From a virus: a DNA stretch of 29,684 nt. Position 1 is the stretch's first letter. Each line of letters begins with the position of its first letter. Below are positions 13,735-20,945 of this stretch, one piece after another. Location: the IMG/VR virus record IMGVR_UViG_3300024518_001978, positions 1 through 29,684 of that record; one strand, given 5' to 3'. The notes under the pieces are model-generated. The model saw nothing but the letters and a program-made list of their open reading frames with translations, was not told the DNA's origin and made no database searches. Made by a program: the position numbers and the translations under genes.

Positions 13735-14529
13735 TTAGATTCCCAGAAGACTGAGATCGACCGCCGGATAGACTTCCTCAACGTAAGCCGCAATCGGCCG
13801 TCTGGCCAGATGCCCGGCCGTCGCGTCTTCTTCTTCTCGATACCTGACCCACAGATAGTCCCAGCCGTACTTGAGAGGAACCGTGATCGGCCCGACAGCG
13901 AAGCTCGTCGCGTTCGGAGAGGCAGCGAATTTGTACGACAGCTCCCACGTCTCGTAATCCCGCAGAGTCCCGGCCGCACCGAGGAAGAGCACCTCGCCGG
14001 CTGCAAAGCCCTTGAACGTCGCGTCGTTCACTCCGCCAGTGAGCGCGAAGACCGTCGCTTTGTAGGCCGCTGAGACAGTCGCAACGTCGAGGAAGTGAGT
14101 CTCGGAGAACTGATACTGAGGCACGACCACATCAACCCCGTCGACCCCCGTGTCAGTCACCCCGATCGCTCCTTCGAAGTCGGGAGCCGCCGGGATCAGC
14201 AGAGGATGAGGCGTCGACGAGCGAGTCTGAATCCCGATCGTCTTGTGAGCCGTCCCGCCGCCCGTGTCGAAAGCGAAGGACGAGTCGCCGACTTCCTTCG
14301 GCTCGAACCGGCCCCACGTCACAGAGCCGAGCCACGCTTCGTCTCCGAGCCGCTCGTCGATACTGACCGACTTCTTGACCAGACCGCCGAAGATCGTCGA
14401 GACGGCCGCGTCGAGCTGAGCCTGCGCTACGAACTCGTCGTTAGTCCCGAATACATTGTATTCCGATTCGATCGTCGGAGAGTCGCTCTCGACGAGCTTC
14501 GAACCCTGCCATCGTTGCGTGACTGTCAT
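13735..14529 (-). CDS. Predicted tail-tip or minor tail protein (264 aa)
   Basis: This 264-residue, mostly beta-rich protein has EYNVFGTNDEF (about 23-33), PAAPDFEGAIGVT (about 113-125), YQFSETHFLD (about 138-147) and YKFAASPNATSFAVG (about 201-215), and ends near PAVDLSLLGI. I do not know a functional name. It recalls, from memory only, a recurrent conserved protein of planctomycete prophage-like clusters. The position right after the tape measure and before the stalk protein is where distal tail or tail-tip proteins are encoded. No catalytic motif is visible. It would be a structural component of the tail tip. Confidence 0.6.
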   Translation of the reverse strand: MTVTQRWQGSKLVESDSPTIESEYNVFGTNDEFVAQAQLDAAVSTIFGGLVKKSVSIDERLGDEAWLGSVTWGRFEPKEVGDSSFAFDTGGGTAHKTIGIQTRSSTPHPLLIPAAPDFEGAIGVTDTGVDGVDVVVPQYQFSETHFLDVATVSAAYKATVFALTGGVNDATFKGFAAGEVLFLGAAGTLRDYETWELSYKFAASPNATSFAVGPITVPLKYGWDYLWVRYREEEDATAGHLARRPIAAYVEEVYPAVDLSLLGI

Positions 14530-14540
14530 TCCTCACCCTT

Positions 14541-16550
14541 TCAAGCGAACGTCGGAGCCGCGTCCTTCACGGCCCGCACAGTCGCCTTTGCGTGTTTCGC
14601 CGTCTCTTCCGTCGCCTTTGCCGTCCTGTCCTCAGCCGATGAGCCTGAGCCCAGAGCGACCGCTTGAAAGACGGAGAAGGCTCCCTCGACCGAGCTCTTC
14701 GTCTTCTCTTCCTTCTGAGTCACCCCCCGCGACTTCTCAGCGACCTTTGCCGCCTGCTTCGCCTTCTCGCCCTCCTGAGCTGACGCCTCGGCCGCCCGCT
14801 TATCGGCCGCCGCTTTGATCGATGCCGCCAGCTCTTCCCGCGCCGAGTCGATCGCCAGTTGATTCTCCGCCAGCTCGGCCGTCAGAGCCGCCTCACGATT
14901 CGCGTCGGCCGTCTCCTGCTGCGAGCTGAGCTCCTTCTGAACCGCCGTCCTCTGAGACTCGATTCTGGCCAGGCTCGACTTCCGCTCCTGCTCCCGCTCG
15001 ACGATCGCCTTGTCTCGATCCCTGTCGACCTGCTGATTGACTTCCCGCGTCGCTTTGTTGATCTCTTCGCTCTTGTCCTCGGAGCCCGTGACCGTTGCCT
15101 TCAGCTTCGACCACGCCGACTTAAAGAATCCGACCGTCGAATTCCAGCCCTTACGAAGCCCGGACGTGAACACCGAGAAAGCGTCAGCGATCACGTCCCA
15201 CGTCTTCACCCCGATCGACTGAATCTCAGCCCATTGATTCGTCATAACTGAAGCCGCGTTGAAGACCGCGTTCGACCAGACCGTCTGAAAGAAGTTCGTA
15301 AACTCCGACCACTTGCCGCTCATCGAAGAGACGACCCGAGCCCACTCCGCTTTGAGAAACAGGGCCGCGATCTTGAAAGCCGTCTTAAGATCGCCGGCAC
15401 CGACCGCGTCTCTGATCGCTCCCCATGATTCGAGAGCCCTGTCCTTAAACGAACTGAAAGCCGCCGAGCCGGCCTGAGTCGCTCCCTCGATCAGCGAGCC
15501 GAAGTCGACGAAGTAAGCCAGGAGAGCCACGATCCCAGCCGTGACCAGACCGATCGGAGAGACGAGAGCCCCCATCACCGCGACGACGACACCGATCACC
15601 GTTCCAATTGCACCGAAGCCCAGCGAGACCAGACCGAGGATCGAAGCGAAGGCCGAGGCCAGGGCCCCGACGACCAGCAGCCCGACCCCGGCCGCCACGA
15701 TGCCCGCGACGACGAGAGCGATCGTCTTGACCAGAGACTGATTCTCAGTCGCCCACTCCGCCAGAATCTTGACGACTCCGGAGACCTTTTCGAGCATCTC
15801 GGCAATCGCCGGAAGGAGAGCTATCCCCACCTCAGCAGCCGCGTCAGTCGCCGTCGACTGAACCCGCTTGAGCTGATTCGCGAACGATCCAGAGCTTCTG
15901 ACAGAGTCACCCTGAGCCGCTGACGTGTCTCTGACGATGATCGCCAGCCGAGCCATCGCCTTCTGTGCTTCCGTCGCCTTCTTCGGATCGATTCCGTCCT
16001 CAAGCAACTTTGCCTTGACCGCCGCCGCCGATACCACGACCCCGTACTTTTTGACCGTCTCGGAGCTCCCCGTCAGAGCCGCCGTGAGATCCCGGAAGAC
16101 GTCCGAGTCAGACTTATTGTTGAACGAAGCCAGATCGACAGCCAGACCCGCCAGCGTCTTCGAGGCTTCCTGAGCGACCGCCGGATCGACTCCCACCGGA
16201 ACGAGCAAATCCTGAGACTCGGCAAGGAAGCTTGCGATCGAAGTCTTCGACCGGCCGACCTCTGCCGCGAACGTGTCCGACCACTTCTTGACCTCCTCGG
16301 CATTCGCACCGAAGACGACGTCGAACTTATTCATCGTCTCTTCGAGATCGCTCGCCGCTTTGATCGCCAGACCGAAGGGAGTAGCCAAAGCACCGCCGAC
16401 GGCCAGAAGCCGAGCCCCGAGCCCGGACGTGAACTTCGCGAAGCCCTGAAGCCGCTTCTGAGCTGACCGCAGGCCCCGCCGTAGCTTCGAGTCCTCAGCG
16501 AAGAGCTCGACGAATGCCCGGCCGGCTCTGACCCCTTTTGCTCCTGCCAT
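14541..16550 (-). CDS. Tail tape measure protein
   Basis: A 669-residue protein with the layout of phage tape measures. An N-terminal TP901-type region contains KRLQGFAKFTSGLG (about 29-42) and ALATPFGLAIKAASDLEETMNKFDV (about 54-78). A long, very hydrophobic Gly/Val/Ala-rich region follows (about 270-345, several potential membrane segments). The C-terminal half is a strongly helical, charged coiled coil (about 480-640). It sets tail length and may pass into the host envelope at injection. At about 0.15 nm per residue it predicts a tail of roughly 100 nm. It follows the two chaperone frames with a two-base gap, the standard order. No lysozyme or peptidase domain is visible. Confidence 0.93.
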   Translation of the reverse strand: MAGAKGVRAGRAFVELFAEDSKLRRGLRSAQKRLQGFAKFTSGLGARLLAVGGALATPFGLAIKAASDLEETMNKFDVVFGANAEEVKKWSDTFAAEVGRSKTSIASFLAESQDLLVPVGVDPAVAQEASKTLAGLAVDLASFNNKSDSDVFRDLTAALTGSSETVKKYGVVVSAAAVKAKLLEDGIDPKKATEAQKAMARLAIIVRDTSAAQGDSVRSSGSFANQLKRVQSTATDAAAEVGIALLPAIAEMLEKVSGVVKILAEWATENQSLVKTIALVVAGIVAAGVGLLVVGALASAFASILGLVSLGFGAIGTVIGVVVAVMGALVSPIGLVTAGIVALLAYFVDFGSLIEGATQAGSAAFSSFKDRALESWGAIRDAVGAGDLKTAFKIAALFLKAEWARVVSSMSGKWSEFTNFFQTVWSNAVFNAASVMTNQWAEIQSIGVKTWDVIADAFSVFTSGLRKGWNSTVGFFKSAWSKLKATVTGSEDKSEEINKATREVNQQVDRDRDKAIVEREQERKSSLARIESQRTAVQKELSSQQETADANREAALTAELAENQLAIDSAREELAASIKAAADKRAAEASAQEGEKAKQAAKVAEKSRGVTQKEEKTKSSVEGAFSVFQAVALGSGSSAEDRTAKATEETAKHAKATVRAVKDAAPTFA

Positions 16551-16552
16551 GC

Positions 16553-16858
16553 TCAGACTCCGAACTTTTCGCTGACCTGATCCTTCGAGAGCCCGTCAAC
16601 GAAGACGGCCTTCAGAATCGAGATATCTAGCTTCCCGTGTTTCGCCTTCGCCCGCCGCTGCCGATCTGAAATCTCGTAGACGTGAAAGTCAATCGCCGAC
16701 CACGGCTTCCGCCGCTTCTTCGGATCCCTGACCGTGTTTGCCACCATCGCTTCCACCGAAGCAGTATGCCACCACAGCCCCCGATCCCGTCCTTCGTTCA
16801 TCTCCACCAGATCAGCCAGACTCAACGACCACGGCACCACACCGACGAACCCGGCCAT
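16553..16858 (-). CDS. Tail assembly chaperone, downstream (T-like) frame
   Basis: This frame encodes MAGFVGVVPWSLSLADL, then LWWHTASVEAMVANTV, RDPKKRRKPWSAIDFHVY and a C-terminal helix that ends SEKFGV. The W-x-HTA-x-x-x-A-x-x-x-N-x-x-RDPKK-x-x pattern followed by a DF segment is typical of the second tail-assembly-chaperone frame (lambda GT type). The frame is -1 relative to the upstream chaperone and stays open well upstream past its stop, to about 16993. The product may therefore be made as a -1 frameshift fusion. Alternatively it starts independently at the ATG 16856..16858, which has GGAGAGG about twelve bases upstream. I give the independent start coordinates; the coordinates of a fusion would be 16553..17355. 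Confidence 0.7.
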   Translation of the reverse strand: MAGFVGVVPWSLSLADLVEMNEGRDRGLWWHTASVEAMVANTVRDPKKRRKPWSAIDFHVYEISDRQRRAKAKHGKLDISILKAVFVDGLSKDQVSEKFGV

Positions 16859-16881
16859 CTGAAGAAATATCCTCTCCGCGT

Positions 16882-17355
16882 TCAGCTCTTCCCGCTGACG
16901 ATCTCCTGAGCCAGCGCGTCGAAGTCCGTCTTCTCCATCCTCTCGATCGCCGCCTGAGTCTGCACCGCCGCCGCCTTCTCCGTCGCTCCCCACAATCTCG
17001 CCAGAGCCCGACGGAGAGGCCGGCTCCGCTCCGCTGGGAAAAAATCAAGGATCGCCTCAATCAGTTGACGCGAAGCCTCGACGACCACTTCCTCGGAATT
17101 CAGAGCGTCCCCGAATTCTTCCTCTGATACTCCTTTGTCTCTGAGCTGACGATCAAGAAGACAGACCACCACCTCGAAGAACAGCACCGGATCGGAAGTA
17201 ATCTGATCGATGACCGTCGACCCCGCCTCGATTGCCTCGAAGAGATTCACCCCCGTTGCCTTCTTCACTGCCCGCACCGATCCGCCCGTGACAGAGAAGA
17301 CCCACTTCCGCCCCTCGCCGTCGACGAAAGCCGTCGGCCTCAGTTCCTCGCTCAT
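16882..17355 (-). CDS. Tail assembly chaperone, upstream (G-like) frame
   Basis: The 157-residue protein opens with FVDGEGRKWVFSVTGGSVRAVK, then KATGVNLFEAIEAGST and SDPVLFFEVVVCLLDRQL. This is the strand-then-helix pattern of phage tail chaperones, which coat the tape measure during tail assembly. It is followed by the -1 frame open reading at 16553..16858 and then the tape measure. Just before its stop the RNA reads AGC GGG AAG AGC TGA. This is not a canonical X-XXY-YYZ slippery site, although GGGAAG resembles part of lambda's. The gene begins right after the terminator at 17370..17408. Length and place agree with the family. Confidence 0.75.
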   Translation of the reverse strand: MSEELRPTAFVDGEGRKWVFSVTGGSVRAVKKATGVNLFEAIEAGSTVIDQITSDPVLFFEVVVCLLDRQLRDKGVSEEEFGDALNSEEVVVEASRQLIEAILDFFPAERSRPLRRALARLWGATEKAAAVQTQAAIERMEKTDFDALAQEIVSGKS

Positions 17356-17369
17356 ACCTTCCCCTCATG

Positions 17370-17408
17370 AAAAAACGGCCGAGCCGATCCCGTAATCGAC
17401 TCGGCCGT
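17370..17408 (-). terminator. Rho-independent terminator or attenuator before the chaperone gene
   Basis: ACGGCCGAG pairs perfectly with CTCGGCCGT on the minus strand. An inner CGAT/ATCG extension lies inside the hairpin, and the stem is followed at once by TTTTTT. It lies between the 75-residue gene and the tail chaperone gene. It would make downstream tail genes depend on readthrough or antitermination. Confidence 0.8.
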
Positions 17409-17426
17409 GTATTAAAGAAACCGACT

Positions 17427-17654
17427 TCAGACCGAAGCCGGAGAAGCCTTCTCAAGAGCTTTGATCAGCAGCCCTCTCGGGATGTTGACGTACTCCGTCG
17501 ACGGCTTGCCGACTGCCGGATTTATCTCCTTTGCCAGCACCACTGCCGCCGCGTCTCCGAGAGCCGCCTTGACGTCGTCGCGCCGAACTGCCACCGCTCC
17601 GCAAGCGTTGCCCCGAGCCTTGCAGCCAGCGAGAAGAATCTCTCTCTCGTTCAT
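17427..17654 (-). CDS. Hypothetical 75-aa protein between tail tube and chaperone genes
   Basis: I do not recognise this protein. It has an Ala-rich N-terminal half with two Cys (LLAGCKARGNACGAVAVRRDD) and a C-terminal half with KEINPAVGKPSTEYVNIPRG and LLIKALEKAS. The ATG at 17652..17654 is preceded by a TGGGG element. It is flanked on both sides by terminators, so it may be an independently attenuated small gene. A position between the tail tube and the chaperones is unusual for a non-structural protein; it may be a small tail factor. Confidence 0.55.
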   Translation of the reverse strand: MNEREILLAGCKARGNACGAVAVRRDDVKAALGDAAAVVLAKEINPAVGKPSTEYVNIPRGLLIKALEKASPASV

Positions 17655-17678
17655 CGAATTACCCCAGATTGATTAAAG

Positions 17679-17699
17679 AAAAACCCGACCGACGGCCGG
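17679..17699 (-). terminator. Terminator after the tail tube gene
   Basis: CCGGCC and GGTCGG pair (one wobble) around a three-base loop on the minus strand, and the stem is followed by one further G and TTTTT. It starts six bases after the tail tube stop. It would raise tail tube transcripts over downstream genes. Confidence 0.65.
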
Positions 17700-17704
17700 A
17701 ACTA

Positions 17705-18145
17705 TTAAGGAACTGTGAACCACTCCGGAGGAGAGTCCGTGTTCGGAGTAGGCTTCAGAACAACCGAGACCGTCACCGCCTCTTCGAGAGGCTCCGACCG
17801 AGAGAAGTTCTCGACGACGCAAGTCATCCGCAGGCCCTGAGAGCCAGACGTACCGCTCGGCCCGTCGAGAGCCACGACGTTGAGAGTCGTCCCGTTGAAG
17901 AACGCCCCCTGAATCGCAGTGAAGTCAGCGTCCGCAGGATCGTAGACCATCTCGAATTCAATCGAGGAGTCCTTCAGGCCCTGCACATACTCACGCCAGC
18001 CGCCCGAGCCCCGCGAAGAGGCGTCAGCCGATGCCGCTTCCAGATTGAGAGTGACGTCCTTCGTCAGCCCGATCGCATCCCAAACGGGAGTTGCGTAAGT
18101 CCCCGTGTTCCGATTCAGCTCACAGGTGAGCCCGGTAATCGCCAT
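17705..18145 (-). CDS. Major tail tube protein
   Basis: The 146-residue protein begins MAITGLTCELNRNTGTY, with WDAIGLTKDVTLNLEAASAD and then SSRGSGGWREYVQGLKDSSIEF. It ends with a beta-rich segment (VENFSRSEPLEEAVTVSVVL). An N-terminal G-x-x-C/Y strand, the W-x-x-I-G-x-x-KDV strand, a flexible Ser/Arg/Gly loop and the Y-x-x-G-x-x-D-x-S-x-E-x-E element are typical of siphovirus tail tube subunits. It has a strong AGGAG ribosome site eight bases before ATG and is followed by a terminator, both expected for an abundant structural protein. It is upstream of the chaperones and tape measure in the usual order. Confidence 0.85.
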   Translation of the reverse strand: MAITGLTCELNRNTGTYATPVWDAIGLTKDVTLNLEAASADASSRGSGGWREYVQGLKDSSIEFEMVYDPADADFTAIQGAFFNGTTLNVVALDGPSGTSGSQGLRMTCVVENFSRSEPLEEAVTVSVVLKPTPNTDSPPEWFTVP

Positions 18146-18184
18146 TTCAGCTTCTCCTGAGAGAGTCTCGAAGTCTCTCTTCTC

Positions 18185-18652
18185 TCACTCAATCGGCTCG
18201 CCCAGGTCGAGGAGATATCGGATCGCCTCACCCGGCTGAGCCGGCTCCGGATCCGCTTTCCTCGACGAGAGGAGAGCGTCTCCGATTATCCCTGCCCCGA
18301 ATGGAATCCCGGCACCCGTCGCAATCAGGCCGGCTCCGATCGCCAGCTTCGCAATTGTCCCGAGTGTCTTCCGGTTTGCCTTCGAGGCGTCTTCGTCCTT
18401 TGCAGCCGTCCCGTAGTTGTGAACCGTTGTCGGAGAGTCGATCGTCAGTGTTGAACCCACCTCTTCCCCCTCTCCACTCAATCCCGGCACCGCCTCCGCG
18501 TTGATCGCTCGCCGTAATTCCTCATTGTGTTTCGCCTGAGCCGCCATCTGATCCGCTACTGACTGTTGATGCTGAAGCCTGATCCCCTCGATCGCCTTCA
18601 GATAAGCCGGCCCGCTCGATGACTCTCTTGTCTCCGTTGTCTCCGTCATCAT
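18185..18652 (-). CDS. Hypothetical protein with C-terminal Gly/Ala-rich membrane segment (155 aa)
   Basis: The protein has a Thr/Ser/Glu-rich start, then a helical region (AYLKAIEGIRLQHQQSVADQ, about 16-35). A short beta motif of the type seen in phage proteins (STLTIDSPTTVHNYG, about 67-81) follows, then a hydrophobic glycine-rich stretch LAIGAGLIATGAGIPFGAGI (about 103-122) that could cross a membrane. The C-terminal tail is acidic. It might be a holin-like or tail-associated membrane protein; the evidence is only the hydrophobic stretch. Two ATG codons lie in tandem (18652 and 18649). The second sits at a better distance from the GGGGGAG site. Confidence 0.6.
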   Translation of the reverse strand: MMTETTETRESSSGPAYLKAIEGIRLQHQQSVADQMAAQAKHNEELRRAINAEAVPGLSGEGEEVGSTLTIDSPTTVHNYGTAAKDEDASKANRKTLGTIAKLAIGAGLIATGAGIPFGAGIIGDALLSSRKADPEPAQPGEAIRYLLDLGEPIE

Positions 18653-18758
18653 CTCCCCCTTCCCGAAGAGCTGAACCTACTGGCCTCTCAAGCCGACGAA
18701 GCTCCCCGTCGAGGAATTCTCGACGGGAAGCGTTTACTCGTTCGACGAAGCCTGTCAT
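18522..18758 (-). CDS. Doubtful 78-aa reading frame overlapping the next gene
   Basis: An ATG at 18756..18758 opens a frame of 78 codons. The first 35 residues (TGFVERVNASRREFLDG, then ELRRLERPV) could form amphipathic helices and fill the 103-base gap between two genes. The rest overlaps the 155-residue gene and is rich in Gly, Asp and Ser, as expected for a shadow frame. The ribosome site is weak (GGCGGG). It may be a small real gene or nothing. Confidence 0.28.
   Translation of the reverse strand: MTGFVERVNASRREFLDGELRRLERPVGSALREGGDDDGDNGDKRVIERAGLSEGDRGDQASASTVSSGSDGGSGETQ
18705..18727. repeat. Perfect 9-bp inverted repeat with 5-bp centre
   Basis: CCCGTCGAG and CTCGACGGG are perfect inverted copies around GAATT. 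No T run follows on either strand, so it is not a terminator. It lies in the gap between the 85- and 155-residue genes and could be an operator, a protein-binding site or an RNA hairpin. Confidence 0.6.
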
Positions 18759-18761
18759 CTG

Positions 18762-19019
18762 TTAACCCGCCGGAGCGTTGCCAGGCTGACCAGCCGCCGC
18801 TCGCTGTTGAAGGATTGCGTTCGCCGTCCCGTCCTTCTCAAGTCGAGTCGCCGCCAGAGCTCCGATGAGCTGAGACGAATTCAGGAAGCCCATTTGCGCT
18901 TGCTCCTGAATGAACGTCGCCGAGGAGTTTCCTCGAATCGCCGCCTGTCGAATCAGCTCCGACCGTTCGGCAAAGCCCTGATCGAGAACCACCGAAACCG
19001 TCGGGTTTAGTTCGCTCAT
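18762..19019 (-). CDS. Hypothetical 85-aa protein following the trypsin-like protease
   Basis: The protein is mostly helical, with SVVLDQGFAERSELIRQAA and FIQEQAQMGFLNSSQLIGAL, and has an Ala/Gly/Pro-rich end. I do not recognise it. Its ATG overlaps the protease stop as ATGA, so the two are translationally coupled. It may act with the protease, for example as an inhibitor or chaperone, but nothing in the sequence proves that. No membrane segment or Cys is present. Confidence 0.6.
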   Translation of the reverse strand: MSELNPTVSVVLDQGFAERSELIRQAAIRGNSSATFIQEQAQMGFLNSSQLIGALAATRLEKDGTANAILQQRAAAGQPGNAPAG

Positions 19020-20065
19020 TTCTTCCCGCCTTCCCCTGTTAGAAGCTTCTCATGGAATCGAAGTCGGATCGGAGAGCCCCGAGGATAGGACCGTTTCGCA
19101 ACCGTCTTCCCCTCGATCGTCTCAATCCAGACTTCGACCGGCCGCTCGGCCTGTCGCTTCAGATATTCAAGCCGCCCTTCCAGAGCCGCAATATCTACGA
19201 CCGGAGTCTCCGGTCGACCCTCGACCTTCCGGAGCCGTGATTCGACGACCGTGATCGTCTGAGTCAGCTTCTCGATCCCACCTGCCAGCCTGTCAACCTT
19301 TTTGCTGACATCAGCAGAATGGTCCGGCTTAAAATTGTCGAGCCGTTTTTTTAACGCGACGAGCTCGGCTTCAAGATGCTCAATCCGCTGGACCTTCTGC
19401 CTGTCCGGGATGTCCCGAGGCGGAGGCACCGGCAGAGGAGCCACCCGCCCCGAAGCCGGAGGCCGGCAGGGAACGCCCCAGCGAGCGCAGAACGGCCGAC
19501 AGATCGAGACCGGGACAAATACCGTCTGAGTCTCGCTCGTCGCCGTAATGATCCCGTAGAGCCGGGAACCGATCGCAATCGCGCCGCCTGAGTCCCCCTG
19601 CCTCGACGGAGAGCTGACGATCCCCGCGCTGAGGATCTGACCCCGGCCGCGTCGATAGCCCTTCGCGTCAGACTTGCCCGAGTCAGGACCGAGCCCGTCG
19701 AGGTAGACGGCCAGACCGTCAGGCCCGTCGTCGCCGATCGTCGCCACGTCGTAAGTCGTCGGAGCCGTCCGCAGGATCGCCAGGTCCTCGGAGTCGTGCT
19801 TCGCCACGACCTCGGCCGGCTTGCCGTGTACCTCAGCCCGGCCGTAGCTCAGAACGTGCTTCGCCGTCAGAACGTAGTCGAAGGCTCGATCCCGACCGAC
19901 GATGACCCCCGTCCCATATTCGACCGTCCTGACCGTCTCACACTCCCGCCGCCCGTTGACGACCCGGCATACCTGCTGCCCCTCAGAAGTCGACGTCACC
20001 CGCACAATTTGAGCCTCGGCCTGAGCCGTGACCAGCACCAACACAACCGCGAACAGCATTCCCAT
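19016..20065 (-). CDS. Secreted trypsin-like serine protease with coiled-coil tail (349 aa)
   Basis: The N-terminus is a signal peptide (MGMLFAVVLVLVTAQAEA, probable cleavage near residue 18). A chymotrypsin-fold (S1) domain follows with the full triad: His70 in LTAKHV, Asp94 in SEDLAIL and Ser159 in GDSGGAI. YGTGVIVG (50-57) marks the first barrel strand. After about residue 205 come a Pro-rich hinge and a coiled coil (about 222-310), then a basic end. The protein would act outside the cytoplasmic membrane. The start has GGGGGAAG just upstream. It stands inside the morphogenesis operon, between a one-helix membrane protein and a small coupled gene. Roles to consider are host envelope breakdown, virion maturation or a moron-type cargo. 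The protease call is firm; the role is open. Confidence 0.88.
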   Translation of the reverse strand: MGMLFAVVLVLVTAQAEAQIVRVTSTSEGQQVCRVVNGRRECETVRTVEYGTGVIVGRDRAFDYVLTAKHVLSYGRAEVHGKPAEVVAKHDSEDLAILRTAPTTYDVATIGDDGPDGLAVYLDGLGPDSGKSDAKGYRRGRGQILSAGIVSSPSRQGDSGGAIAIGSRLYGIITATSETQTVFVPVSICRPFCARWGVPCRPPASGRVAPLPVPPPRDIPDRQKVQRIEHLEAELVALKKRLDNFKPDHSADVSKKVDRLAGGIEKLTQTITVVESRLRKVEGRPETPVVDIAALEGRLEYLKRQAERPVEVWIETIEGKTVAKRSYPRGSPIRLRFHEKLLTGEGGKK

Positions 20066-20076
20066 TTCTTCCCCCC

Positions 20077-20391
20077 TTAGTTGTTGTTACCTCTCGCAAT
20101 TTCGACCCGGAGCGCGTTGATCGCCTCCGTGTTTCGGTCGATCACCATCCCCAGCTTTTCGTCCGACCGCTTCATTTCTTCGAGCTGAATCCCGATCGTC
20201 TTCCGATCCACAACGTACGGAGAATCCGTCCTGATGAGCTGCCGGATCTCGTCCGCCGGGATGATCTCGGAAGCCTTCGCCGTGATCCAACCGCACCACC
20301 CCACTCCGCCCGTGCAAAGCAGACCGACAAGAGCCATCAGAACCCGATCCTTGTATTCCGCGAAGCCAGCCATAAAGCGTTTTCCGATCAT
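20077..20391 (-). CDS. One-helix membrane protein with coiled-coil tail (104 aa)
   Basis: The protein has one hydrophobic segment (about 18-36: VLMALVGLLCTGGVGWCGW). This is followed by a soluble helical part with IPADEIRQLI and a C-terminal coiled coil (IGIQLEEMKRSDEKLGMVI, then NTEAINALRVEIARG). This layout is shared by phage Rz-like inner-membrane spanins and by single-helix holins or tail-anchor proteins. It lies eleven bases upstream of the trypsin-like protease and may work with it in the envelope. No lipobox is present. Confidence 0.65.
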   Translation of the reverse strand: MIGKRFMAGFAEYKDRVLMALVGLLCTGGVGWCGWITAKASEIIPADEIRQLIRTDSPYVVDRKTIGIQLEEMKRSDEKLGMVIDRNTEAINALRVEIARGNNN

Positions 20392-20417
20392 TGCTCAACC
20401 TTGCCCGTTGAAGCGTG

Positions 20418-20942
20418 TTAGGGATTTGCCGCTTTCCAGATGTTGGAGATATTCTGCTTCTCTTCCTCGAAGGCCGGCATCATGAACGGCCGCGCCGCGA
20501 TCCGCTTCGTGAGTCTCCGGCCTGTCCTCTGTCTGATCGCCTTCCGGAATCGGCCCCGCTTATCCCGTCCGGACTGGAACGTCCTGATCTCGTCGAACGT
20601 GATCGACCCGCCGCCGTATTCCAGAGCCTCAAGAGCCTTCGCCCCGCCCTTCGCTTCCGGGAAGACGACCGGCCCGATCACCACCGACTCGGCCACCCGA
20701 TCGAACCCGAACCTGATTCCCCGCTTCAGCGTCCCGATCTGACTCCTCGGAGGTGAACCCGGAGCCGATCTAACTTTCTTCTTCCCGCCTGGCTTAATCG
20801 AGCTCTTCGACCGCTGGCGAACGAAGGCCCCGAACTTCGAGAGGAACTTCCGCTTCTCCGTCGTCAGCGCGTTGATCACCCCCTTCCGATCGAAGAAGAC
20901 GTCCTTAATCTTGAAGCCGACGCCGAGAGGATTTGAAGCCAT
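20418..20942 (-). CDS. HK97 gp10-like head-tail connector or tail completion protein
   Basis: The 174-residue basic protein has an N-terminal helix with KFLSKFGAFVRQRSKSSI, a Pro/Gly-rich loop GSPPRSQIGTLKRGIRFGF and a strand VIGPVVFPEAKGG. It has YGGG and then a C-terminal RIAARPFMMPAFEEE. The last element, R-PFM-x-PA, is a signature of the gp10/virion-morphogenesis family that forms the neck or tail-completion ring. The usual helix, beta-sheet, long loop and C-terminal R-PF order is kept. It follows the other joining genes, in accord with that role. Confidence 0.78.
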   Translation of the reverse strand: MASNPLGVGFKIKDVFFDRKGVINALTTEKRKFLSKFGAFVRQRSKSSIKPGGKKKVRSAPGSPPRSQIGTLKRGIRFGFDRVAESVVIGPVVFPEAKGGAKALEALEYGGGSITFDEIRTFQSGRDKRGRFRKAIRQRTGRRLTKRIAARPFMMPAFEEEKQNISNIWKAANP

Positions 20943-20945
20943 CGC

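Noticed and set aside
14541-16550. Lysozyme or peptidase domain in the tape measure
   Set aside because: No catalytic motif is visible; only hydrophobic and coiled-coil regions are present.
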